DNA of 11,627 nucleotides, taken from NCBI GenBank assembly GCA_913041025.1, contig CAJWGQ010000085.1, positions 1 to 11,627 of the forward strand, given 5' to 3'. The notes under the pieces are model-generated. The model searched no databases. It was not told where the DNA came from and saw only the letters and a list, made by a program, of their open reading frames with translations. The DNA comes from an uncultured Gammaproteobacteria bacterium. Lineage in GTDB: Bacteria > Pseudomonadota > Gammaproteobacteria > Pseudomonadales > Azotimanducaceae_A. Shown in pieces: positions 1 through 6,593 of this stretch. The stretch's first letter is position 1, and each line of letters opens with the position of its first letter. A program made the translations under genes and the position numbers.

Positions 1-1
1 G

Positions 2-391
2 GAGGCAAATGATCAGATAGCGTGCCTAGCCATGATCGAAACGCCAGAAGGAATTGAAAATGTCGAGGAAATAGTCACGACACCGGGTTTAACAGGGGTT
101 TATATAGGGCCTTCGGATTTGGCTCTGGCGCTCGGGCTGCCAGCATATGGAGATCAGCCTCAAGAAGAACATCTCGAAACCGTTAAGCATATTCTTGCGA
201 CTTGCAAGAAACATGGGGTGGTGTCCGGAATGCACACGTCTAGTCTTGAATACACTAAGAAATATTTAGATTTAGGTTTTAACATGGTAATGCTGGGCTC
301 TGAGACTGCCTTTATGATGCGCACAGCTTCCAAGGAATTAGCCGAGGCTAAAGGTTCAATTGTGGAGCCTGGTGAAAGCACTGGCTACTAG
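2..391 (+). CDS. HpcH/HpaI aldolase/citrate lyase family protein, C-terminal part (5' truncated by window edge)
   Basis: The reading frame is open from base 2 through an internal ATG at 32, and the residues before that Met (EANDQIACLA) continue the family alignment, so the true start lies outside the window. Members of this family are metal-dependent class II aldolases that cleave or form C-C bonds of 2-oxo acids, giving pyruvate plus an aldehyde, in the cytoplasm. Visible hallmarks are IETPEG, whose Glu is a metal ligand in the family, and YIGPSDLALALG, whose Asp is the second metal ligand. The catalytic His and Arg expected in the N-terminal half cannot be seen. The tail ends GESTGY before TAG. 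The next gene starts 155 bases downstream, so membership of the following operon is doubtful. The exact substrate (4-hydroxy-2-oxoheptanedioate, 2-keto-3-deoxy sugar acid or other) is not resolvable. Confidence 0.85.
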   Translation, partial: EANDQIACLAMIETPEGIENVEEIVTTPGLTGVYIGPSDLALALGLPAYGDQPQEEHLETVKHILATCKKHGVVSGMHTSSLEYTKKYLDLGFNMVMLGSETAFMMRTASKELAEAKGSIVEPGESTGY

Positions 392-546
392 CGAAATTTC
401 CCTTTGACGAAGTGGCGAGTGAAAGATTGCTAATGTAGGATTAAACTTGGTGTGAACGAGTATTCAGAGAATGACTTCTTTGAATCTCCCGAATTAAACC
501 GAATCTAGGTTGTAAAGACCTGTTCGAATAGCGTATTGGGGGGAGT

Positions 547-1170
547 ATGACCGTCGAAAATTTTGATCCTAATGGTGCGAATCACAAATTTAGCCTGTCT
601 CGTAGAGAGTTAATTAAAAGCGTAATTGCGTCTGGTGTGGCAGTCTCTGCAGGGTCTATGTTGGTTGGCTGCGGACCTGGTTCTGGGGTCCAGACCGGCG
701 GAGTGGAGCGCTTGATTTCAATTAACGTCAATGGAAAAGATCGCAGAGTCGATGTCCTTCCGCAAGAAACCTTGGCAAATACCCTGAGATTAAAGTTGGG
801 TTTGACGGGGACGAAGTTAGGGTGCGACCGAGGCGAGTGTGGAGCTTGTACTATTCTAGTTGATGAGGTGCCGGTCTATGGGTGCTCAACGTTAACTCAC
901 AATGTTAGAGGCAAGAAAATCACCACTGTCGAGGGCTTACAAGCTCCAGATGGAACCCTTCATCCGGTGCAGCAGGCATTTGTGGATGAGTTAGGACCTC
1001 AATGTGGATTTTGTACGCCAGGACAGGTGATGTCGGCTGTTGCGTTGTTAAATGTCAATCCCAATCCAACCAGAGAAGAAGCTCGTCAAGCGCTATCAGG
1101 CAATTTGTGTCGGTGTGGGGCCTATGATCATTATTTGAATGGCGTGATGCGCGCCGCTAGGGAGGTTTGA
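547..1170 (+). CDS. Tat-exported [2Fe-2S] subunit of a periplasmic molybdenum hydroxylase (PaoA/YagT-like), with lipobox
   Basis: This is the electron-transfer subunit of a xanthine-oxidase-family enzyme. It carries two [2Fe-2S] clusters that pass electrons from the molybdenum centre to FAD. The plant-ferredoxin-type cluster is at C93, C98, C101 and C113 (GCDRGECGAC then GC), and the second all-helical-domain cluster at C153, C156, C188 and C190 (CGFCTPGQ and LCRCGAY). The N-terminus has a twin-arginine motif SRRELIK (R19-R20) followed by a hydrophobic stretch ending LVGC at C42, a good lipobox, so the protein is probably folded in the cytoplasm, exported by Tat and lipid-modified. Length 207 is normal for the family once the leader is counted. 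A G-rich Shine-Dalgarno (GGGGGGAG, 538-545) precedes the ATG. The molybdopterin gene follows after one base. E. coli PaoA is the closest well-known analogue; the lipobox is the unusual part. Confidence 0.92.
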   Translation: MTVENFDPNGANHKFSLSRRELIKSVIASGVAVSAGSMLVGCGPGSGVQTGGVERLISINVNGKDRRVDVLPQETLANTLRLKLGLTGTKLGCDRGECGACTILVDEVPVYGCSTLTHNVRGKKITTVEGLQAPDGTLHPVQQAFVDELGPQCGFCTPGQVMSAVALLNVNPNPTREEARQALSGNLCRCGAYDHYLNGVMRAAREV

Positions 1171-1171
1171 G

Positions 1172-3583
1172 ATGTCATATAAGCTTATTGGTAAGGATTT
1201 CACTCCTCCTGATGTAGTAGCAAAGGTAACCGGCAAAGCAAAATACTCCGAGGACTTTAGAGTCGAAGGAATGGTCTTCGCAAGGCTGCTAACTTCTCCT
1301 ATGCCCCACGCTAAGGTAAAAAATATTGATGCATCGGAAGCGCTGAGCATGCCCGGCGTGATCGGAATTTTAACGGCTGACGACTTACCATCTGTAGACG
1401 CGCCGAACAAACCAATTTTAACGAACGAGCCGAATTATGTAGGCGAACCGATTCTCGCGTTGGCAGCAGAAAACGAGACGTTAGCGCAGGATGCGCTTGA
1501 AAAAATTAGAATAGATTACGAACCGTTACCTTTTACGGTGGACCCTTTGCAGAGTCTTTATCCAGGAGGCCCGAACGCCCGGTCTGAGGGTAACGTAGTG
1601 GGTACAGAAGCCGGAAAACCGGTAATCAAGGAAACCAAGTGGAGCGCAAGAGATTTTGCGGCTGCTGGAGAGGGTGAGCTGCCCATGGGGCCAGCCCAGG
1701 ACGAATGGTCCTACGGAGATATGGAAGCAGGCTTTGCTGACGCTGAATATGTATCAGACGATACATTTGTAACGCAAGGTCTTTCTCACCACTGTATGGA
1801 GCCACGTACCGCGCTAGCGTATTGGCAGAATGGTAAGTGTTTTGTGCATGCGTCAAGCCAGAGCCAATCATTTCCTGTACCTTTCCTGGCAGGGTATATC
1901 GGTATAGAGCCTAAAGATTTAGTGTTTATCGCAGAGTATTGTGGTGGTGGGTTTGGCTCTAAAGGAACTGCCTATACAGAACAGGCCATACCCGCTCATT
2001 TATCAAAGAAAATCGGCCGGCCCGTCATGATGAGAATCAGCCGGGCTGAAGAGTACTTCGTGGGTTGTGCGAGACCTGGCTTCCAAGGCAGGATCAAGAT
2101 GGGCTTTGATAAAAAAGGCCGTATCCTTGCACTTGATTTATATATTGTTCAAGAAAATGGACCTGATACCGGGTTTAATGATTACTACTACGCGGCAGAT
2201 GCAGTGTGGATGGTGTATACGCCTGAAGCGATGCGCGCCAGAGGGATCCCAGTCAACACTAATACTCCACCCAGGGTTCCTCAACGGGGTCCTGGCCAGA
2301 ACCAGATAGCATGTGTTGTTGAGCCTCTACTGGATAAAGCAGCAGAGAAGTTAGGAATTAGCCGGTTAGATATTCGGACGATTAACACACCCAACAATGG
2401 AACGTTGTACGGTCCTCAGAAAACCAAGGTTACCAGCGCCTATTTGAAGGAAGCCTTGGAGTTAGGAGCGGAAAAATTTAATTGGAAAGAACGAAAGAAG
2501 CTCTCTGGTCAACGCAAGGGATCGAAAGTGATAGGCGTTGGCATAGGTTCAGCTTACCATGAAGCCGGTTACAACGGATTCGATGGTTTGGTGGTGATCA
2601 CGCCCGAGGGTAAATTAAATATCCACACGGGAGTAGGTAATTTAGGGACTTATTCCCATACGGCAACGTCTAGAGTCGCGGCTGAAGTGCTTAAATGTGA
2701 TTGGGAGTCCTGTAAGGTAATTCGTGGGGACAGTCGCAAACACTTACCCTGGAATCTTGCTCAGTTCGGCAGTAACACATCTTATACGATGACCCGAACC
2801 AATTACGTTGCTGCGATGGATGCAATCGAGAAATTAAAAGAAATAGCGGCAAGTGATTTGGGTGGAAGTCCTGACGATTATGATATTGGCGAAGAGAGAG
2901 TCTTTGCAAAACAGGATTCAACTAAATACCTCACCTACGCCCAAGCAGCTCAGCGAGCGATAGAAATGGGCGGTAAATACAGCGGGCAAGAGATTCCAGA
3001 GGATCTCAATCCTATGACCAAAGATTCTGTTGCGGGTTTAGCGGGTACCGGGTTAGTCGGAGTCGCCAAGGACACATTAAACAAAGAAGGTACTGCGCCA
3101 GCATTTGCTAGCGGCTTTATGCAAGTAGAGGTAGACCTAGAGACTGGGATGTACGAGATTACTGATTACGTGGGTATAGCTGACTGCGGCACGGTGTTGC
3201 ACCCAATGGGGTTAGCACATCAGATCAAAGGTGGCGCTGTCCACGGGATTGGTTTAGCGGGTTATGAACGCCACGTTTACGATCCCCAGATAGGTCTTCC
3301 GGCCACGGTAGGTTTTAATCAAAGTAAACTACCAACAATTCTGGATGTGCCGTCTACGATGACAACTGGGGCTGTAGACATTGCTGACCCTATGAACCCC
3401 GTAGGTGCTCGAGGGATCGGCGAGCCGGTTCAAGGCTGCGCGGCTGCAGCGTTGCTCAGCGCGATCTCAGATGCTCTGGGAGGCCATTACTTTAAACGTT
3501 CGCCGGTGATGCCAGATATGATCTTAAATGCTGTTGCTGGGCGAGAGCAATCTCATAAACCGCTACAAGTAAATACATACTAG
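1172..3583 (+). CDS. Xanthine dehydrogenase/aldehyde oxidase family molybdopterin-binding catalytic subunit
   Basis: This is the large catalytic subunit, which binds molybdopterin cytosine or guanine dinucleotide and hydroxylates an aldehyde or heteroaromatic substrate using water. Domain order is the a/b hammerhead at about residues 14-122, first molybdopterin domain about 150-420, and second about 450-770. Visible motifs are the SSQSQ cofactor loop (228-232), CGGGFGSKG (257-265), RVPQRGPGQNQ (368-378) and GARGIGEP (745-752), whose E751 sits where the catalytic Glu of the family is found. The active-site loop is not the AYxCSFR type of CO dehydrogenase, so CO oxidation is unlikely. It has no signal peptide of its own. 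Export would be by piggyback on the Tat leader of the upstream subunit, as known for PaoABC. It is 803 residues against 732 for E. coli PaoC, with extra sequence around 140-185 and 600-640. Substrate unknown. Confidence 0.93.
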   Translation: MSYKLIGKDFTPPDVVAKVTGKAKYSEDFRVEGMVFARLLTSPMPHAKVKNIDASEALSMPGVIGILTADDLPSVDAPNKPILTNEPNYVGEPILALAAENETLAQDALEKIRIDYEPLPFTVDPLQSLYPGGPNARSEGNVVGTEAGKPVIKETKWSARDFAAAGEGELPMGPAQDEWSYGDMEAGFADAEYVSDDTFVTQGLSHHCMEPRTALAYWQNGKCFVHASSQSQSFPVPFLAGYIGIEPKDLVFIAEYCGGGFGSKGTAYTEQAIPAHLSKKIGRPVMMRISRAEEYFVGCARPGFQGRIKMGFDKKGRILALDLYIVQENGPDTGFNDYYYAADAVWMVYTPEAMRARGIPVNTNTPPRVPQRGPGQNQIACVVEPLLDKAAEKLGISRLDIRTINTPNNGTLYGPQKTKVTSAYLKEALELGAEKFNWKERKKLSGQRKGSKVIGVGIGSAYHEAGYNGFDGLVVITPEGKLNIHTGVGNLGTYSHTATSRVAAEVLKCDWESCKVIRGDSRKHLPWNLAQFGSNTSYTMTRTNYVAAMDAIEKLKEIAASDLGGSPDDYDIGEERVFAKQDSTKYLTYAQAAQRAIEMGGKYSGQEIPEDLNPMTKDSVAGLAGTGLVGVAKDTLNKEGTAPAFASGFMQVEVDLETGMYEITDYVGIADCGTVLHPMGLAHQIKGGAVHGIGLAGYERHVYDPQIGLPATVGFNQSKLPTILDVPSTMTTGAVDIADPMNPVGARGIGEPVQGCAAAALLSAISDALGGHYFKRSPVMPDMILNAVAGREQSHKPLQVNTY

Positions 3584-3594
3584 GAGAGCAAACT

Positions 3595-4584
3595 ATGCGT
3601 AAAGATATGATGCAAGCCTTCGAGTTGTACCAGCCTGATAACTTGGATGTTGCCCTTTCCCTCGCGGATCGATATGGCGACGAGGGCTGGTTATTGTCAG
3701 GAGGAAATGACAGTTTGGACTGGTTCAAGGACCGGGTGAAGCGGCCTGTTGCGGTAATTGATTTAGGCGGGGTAACTAGTCTCAAAGGTATCACAGAAAC
3801 AGAAGACGGGGTCTTGATAGGCGCCCAGACTACTTTAACTGAGATCGTCGAGAACCCTATAGTAAAAGAAAAGTACGGTATTCTCTCAGATGCGGCTTCC
3901 CATGTAGCTACTCCTCAGATTCGAAATATGAGCAGTATTGGGGGTAACTTAATTCAGGATACTCGGTGTTGGTATTATCGAGCCGGGCTAGATTGCTATC
4001 GAGCCGGAGGCACCAAGTGTTACGCAGATACCCCAGAAGGTATGAACCGAGAGCATTGTCTGTTTAACGCGGATCGGTGTGTGGCGGTTACTCCTTCGGA
4101 TACGGCGCCTGCTCTGGTGGTTTTGGATGCTCAGATGGTGATTTCTGGACCTGATGGACAGAGAGTGGTTCCAGCTCAGGAGTTTTTTATTGGCCCTGAT
4201 ATTGATATTGAGCGGATGACTGTACTTGAGAAAAATGAAATCTTAACGACTATTCGTCTTCCGAATACTTGGGCGAATTCAAAGTTTTATTTCGAAAAGG
4301 TTGCAGATCGAAAATCTTGGGATTTTGCTTTGGTGAATATTGCGGCGGCTATAAAGGAAAGTGCGGGTACTATAAGTGATGTGCGTGTGGCTTGCGGTGG
4401 TGTTGAGTGTGTGCCGAAAAGACTTGATGTGGTTGAGGCAGTTGTTAAGGGCAGCAAGAGAGACGAAGAAACGGCTAAACTCGCGGGCCAGTCCGCCATT
4501 CGAGGGGCTACACCGCTTAATCATAATCATTTTAAGATTCCTTTGATGGAAAATCTGGTGATGCGAGCGATTCGCGACGCCTGA
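3595..4584 (+). CDS. FAD-binding subunit of molybdenum hydroxylase with cysteine-rich (probable [4Fe-4S]) insertion
   Basis: This is the middle subunit of the three-part enzyme. It binds FAD and passes electrons from the [2Fe-2S] clusters to an acceptor. The FAD pyrophosphate loops appear as LLSGGNDSLDWFKDR (33-47) and TPQIRNMSSIGGNL (106-119), followed by PSDTAPALVVLDA (167-179). Between them lie C125, C134, C142, C155 and C162 in the RCWYYRAG...CYRAGG...CYA...NREHC...RCVAV arrangement. Such a loop is absent from plain xanthine dehydrogenases but carries a [4Fe-4S] cluster in 4-hydroxybenzoyl-CoA reductase and in PaoB. C155 appears to be an additional cysteine compared with the usual four. 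The CO-dehydrogenase medium-subunit-type C-terminal domain follows from about 225. The ATG at 3595 is supported by AGGAG at 3582-3586; a second start (Met6, MQAFELYQP) would also fit the family. Confidence 0.9.
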   Translation: MRKDMMQAFELYQPDNLDVALSLADRYGDEGWLLSGGNDSLDWFKDRVKRPVAVIDLGGVTSLKGITETEDGVLIGAQTTLTEIVENPIVKEKYGILSDAASHVATPQIRNMSSIGGNLIQDTRCWYYRAGLDCYRAGGTKCYADTPEGMNREHCLFNADRCVAVTPSDTAPALVVLDAQMVISGPDGQRVVPAQEFFIGPDIDIERMTVLEKNEILTTIRLPNTWANSKFYFEKVADRKSWDFALVNIAAAIKESAGTISDVRVACGGVECVPKRLDVVEAVVKGSKRDEETAKLAGQSAIRGATPLNHNHFKIPLMENLVMRAIRDA

Positions 4585-4587
4585 TCG

Positions 4588-4740
4588 ATGGAAATCGTTC
4601 GCTATAGTAGTAATGCATGGGGACAACGTGTTCTCGAAGGGGTTTCTTGGGATTTATTGCCAGTGTTCTTTGGGTTGGCAGTAGTGTTCATTCTTGGCCA
4701 TTCGATTTACATGTGGTTTAAATCCTCCAATACCGATTAA
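4588..4740 (+). CDS. Small single-helix membrane protein (50 aa) between FAD subunit and cytochrome b
   Basis: An ATG three bases after the FAD-subunit stop opens a 50-codon frame that ends in TAA three bases before the cytochrome b start. It exactly fills the gap and is very probably read by translational coupling, since no strong Shine-Dalgarno is visible. The protein begins MEIVRYSSNAWGQRVLEG, has one transmembrane helix at about residues 23-43 (LLPVFFGLAVVFILGHSIYM) with H38 inside it, and ends WFKSSNTD. I do not recognise the family. Because of its position I infer a membrane subunit of the neighbouring redox complex. It may play the role of the single C-terminal helix that anchors the Fe-S subunit of formate dehydrogenase-N beside its cytochrome b, possibly with H38 near a heme. 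Function is inference; the reading frame and the helix are directly visible. Confidence 0.72.
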   Translation: MEIVRYSSNAWGQRVLEGVSWDLLPVFFGLAVVFILGHSIYMWFKSSNTD

Positions 4741-4743
4741 TAG

Positions 4744-5391
4744 ATGAGTGCTGATATTCCGAAGCCAATACTGGGCGAAGGTCAGGTAGTCCTTCGCCAC
4801 AAACTGCCGGACCGATGGTTGCACTGGTTGAATGCGGCTTGTATTTTGGTGTTGCTTGGTACGGGTCTCTTGCCTGTTGTTGGAATAAAATTCGAATGGG
4901 TCACAATCCACTGGATAGCTGGTGTCATCATGCTGCTTTTGCTATTGGTTCATATTTATCGAGTGATACCTCGAGGCCGATTGTTGAATATTTGGTTTGG
5001 ATTGAAAGATCTTAAAATTGTGAGATCGTACATTCGTGTGGGTTCTTCGGAAGCTTTGAAGCCTAGCAAGTATTCGCCTGCGCAGAAATTGATGCATCAG
5101 GGAGTGACTTTGCTGGTGTTGGTGACGATTGTTACTGGTTTGCTGATGATGGTTAAGATCGATACGCCTTTCTGGGATAGAAACATCTATATTTTTGAAG
5201 ATGGAACCTGGGGTGTGATCTACTTTTTACATGGTTTTGCTGCGCTCTTTTTGGTGACTACAATTATGCTGCATATTTATTTCTCTTTGCGGCCAGAAAA
5301 ATGGATGTATTTGCGTTCGATGGTGAAAGGATGGATTACAGATAAAGAATTGGAAGGGCATCACGACAAGACAGAGTGGGCAGGAGATTAG
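4744..5391 (+). CDS. Cytochrome b561-superfamily membrane subunit (formate dehydrogenase gamma / FdnI-like)
   Basis: This is an integral-membrane di-heme b-type cytochrome expected to take electrons from a periplasmic dehydrogenase to quinone. Four hydrophobic helices are visible at about residues 29-47, 53-73, 116-137 and 157-180. Candidate heme ligands are H27 in the RWLHWLNA motif of helix 1, H56 and/or H70 in helix 2, and H163 and H177 in helix 4; the 14-residue spacing of the last pair is characteristic of the FdnI family. YSPAQKLMHQG (110-120) matches the conserved Y-x-x-x-Q-K segment before helix 3. Length 215 is typical. The start lies three bases after the small membrane gene, with no clear Shine-Dalgarno, so translational coupling is likely. 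No formate dehydrogenase or hydrogenase is nearby. The only redox partner encoded here is the upstream molybdenum hydroxylase, which makes this its likely quinone-reducing anchor. Confidence 0.88.
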   Translation: MSADIPKPILGEGQVVLRHKLPDRWLHWLNAACILVLLGTGLLPVVGIKFEWVTIHWIAGVIMLLLLLVHIYRVIPRGRLLNIWFGLKDLKIVRSYIRVGSSEALKPSKYSPAQKLMHQGVTLLVLVTIVTGLLMMVKIDTPFWDRNIYIFEDGTWGVIYFLHGFAALFLVTTIMLHIYFSLRPEKWMYLRSMVKGWITDKELEGHHDKTEWAGD

Positions 5392-5392
5392 T

Positions 5393-5794
5393 TTGACTGA
5401 TATAGATAGTGGTGAGTTAGCACAGAGAATCGAGGTAATAGAAAAAGCTTACGAGTACATGCTAGCTTATGCTGCCCAAGGTTACGAAGCTTCCCATGAG
5501 GCAGAGCAAAATAATGATGTGCGCCTTCATCTTGATGCCATGAACGAAGCCTTAGATAACCTTGGCGAAATAGCCAAAGCGTTGGCTTTAAAGGTTGATA
5601 AGGATAAGTCTGGCGATTATCAAAGTTTTTTAGAAGCCTTGTCGGATGATGCTCAAAAAACGCAGGGTATTGTTCGCTTGACTCTTGTTCGTTCTGGAAT
5701 CAGCTCACAGTTGATCGATAACCTCAACGCTTCGATTCATGTCAGGGCACTATTAACGGACCTTTTTCTTCTGGATGAGGCACTCAAAAATTAG
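5393..5794 (+). CDS. Uncharacterised all-helical protein, last gene of the molybdenum hydroxylase operon (TTG start)
   Basis: I do not recognise this family. The 133-residue protein has no cysteine, no signal peptide and no membrane segment. It is acidic and appears almost entirely helical, with an amphipathic N-terminal stretch (ELAQRIEVIEKAYEYMLAYAAQG, residues 8-30), a central charged link around 66-76 (KVDKDKSGDYQ), and a hydrophobic C-terminal helix (ALLTDLFLLDEAL). The TTG start at 5393 follows the cytochrome stop by a single base and is supported by AGGAG at 5382-5386; no in-frame ATG gives a better N-terminus. Position and coupling suggest a cytoplasmic assembly or maturation factor, comparable in role (not in sequence) to the dedicated chaperones of other Tat-exported molybdoenzymes, or a regulatory subunit. 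Either role is inference. It probably ends the operon, as a 65-80 base gap follows. Confidence 0.75.
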   Translation: MTDIDSGELAQRIEVIEKAYEYMLAYAAQGYEASHEAEQNNDVRLHLDAMNEALDNLGEIAKALALKVDKDKSGDYQSFLEALSDDAQKTQGIVRLTLVRSGISSQLIDNLNASIHVRALLTDLFLLDEALKN

Positions 5795-5874
5795 TTTCTA
5801 ACTTTTTAAGATTGTGGTCTTGCTTTTTCGTTACCTTGGACTAATTTTATAGCTATCAGTTGTCAGCGGGTTTT

Positions 5875-6561
5875 ATGTTTTTATCCATTGGATTGTTGAT
5901 ACTTCTAGCATTGATATTCGGTCCCTCTTTATGGGTTAAGTTTGTCATGAAGAGGTATTCGAAAGAAAAACCTGAAATGCCGGGCACCGGCGGAGAGCTG
6001 GCGACGCATTTGATTGAGCGATTCATGTTAAAGGATGTGAAGGTCGAAGTGACTGAGCTTGGAGATCATTATGATCCCGTTGAGAAGAAAGTCAGGTTAC
6101 TCAGGGAGCATTACGAATCTAAATCGCTAACAGCTGTAGCTATTGCGGCTCACGAGGTAGGGCACGCGATCCAGGACCAGCAGGGCGACAAGCGGCTGGC
6201 GACGCGAACTAAGATGATTCCCGTTGCTGATAAGGTAGCACGCTGGAGCGCCGCAATTATCTCTTTCTCACCCGTGATTGGTATTATTACAAGACATCCT
6301 ATGCCATTTTCTTTGGTGCTTTTGCTGGGACTATCGGGTTTTATCGCGCGGATGATGGTTCATGCAGTGACCCTGCCGATTGAGTTTGATGCAAGTTTTT
6401 CTAAAGCTCTTCCAGTGCTGCGAGAAGGAAATTACGTTTCTGAATCAGACGAAGTAGCTGTAAGTCGTATTTTGAGGGCTGCAGCGCTGACCTATGTATC
6501 TGCGGCGTTAGCAGACATTTTAAACCTTGGTCGATGGATCGCTATACTGTTGAGACGTTAA
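5875..6561 (+). CDS. Membrane zinc metallopeptidase, YugP/DUF2265 (Zn_peptidase_2) family
   Basis: This is a membrane-bound metallopeptidase of the YugP-type family. Counting from the upstream TTG at 5860, the HExxH zinc motif is HEVGH (residues 98-102), and LPIEFDAS (172-179) supplies the likely third zinc ligand, E175. Other family signatures are GDHYDP (68-73), KKVRL (76-80) and GPSLWVKFVMKRYS after the first membrane helix. Hydrophobic segments lie at about 6-24, 130-144, 148-170 and 205-231. I prefer the ATG at 5875 (228 aa) because MFLSIGLLILL gives the normal family N-terminus. A TTG at 5860 would add five residues, and neither has a strong Shine-Dalgarno. The physiological substrate of this family is poorly defined; protein quality control at the membrane is a general expectation only. 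The exonuclease gene follows after 32 bases. Confidence 0.85.
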   Translation: MFLSIGLLILLALIFGPSLWVKFVMKRYSKEKPEMPGTGGELATHLIERFMLKDVKVEVTELGDHYDPVEKKVRLLREHYESKSLTAVAIAAHEVGHAIQDQQGDKRLATRTKMIPVADKVARWSAAIISFSPVIGIITRHPMPFSLVLLLGLSGFIARMMVHAVTLPIEFDASFSKALPVLREGNYVSESDEVAVSRILRAAALTYVSAALADILNLGRWIAILLRR

Positions 6562-6593
6562 GGGTAGATAGTAATGAAAACTGGCGGATTGTT

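Noticed and set aside
392..546. Promoter for the molybdenum hydroxylase operon (e.g. TTGAAT at 480-485, or TTGTAA at 510-515 with TATTGG at 534-539).
   Set aside because: The first lacks a convincing -10, and the second would place the transcript start on top of the ribosome-binding site. A promoter is expected here but cannot be pinned down.
1096..1410. Minus-strand 104-codon open frame, and similar long frames opposite or out of frame with the large operon genes.
   Set aside because: They lie wholly within well-supported genes, show no family motifs, and have no plausible ribosome-binding context.
1172..3583. Aerobic CO dehydrogenase (CoxL) identity for the molybdopterin subunit.
   Set aside because: The AYxCSFR active-site loop is absent, and the FAD subunit has the [4Fe-4S]-type insertion and the Fe-S subunit a Tat leader, both PaoABC-like.
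5808..5828. Possible intrinsic terminator after the operon: AAGAT/GTCTT stem followed by TTTTT.
   Set aside because: The stem is only five pairs including a G-T pair, too weak to call.
6534..6593. A 20-residue N-terminal extension of ExoIII starting at ATG 6534, overlapping the metallopeptidase gene.
   Set aside because: The family starts at MRIVSWN, reached at the ATG at 6594; the extension has no family similarity and would overlap the previous gene by 28 bases.
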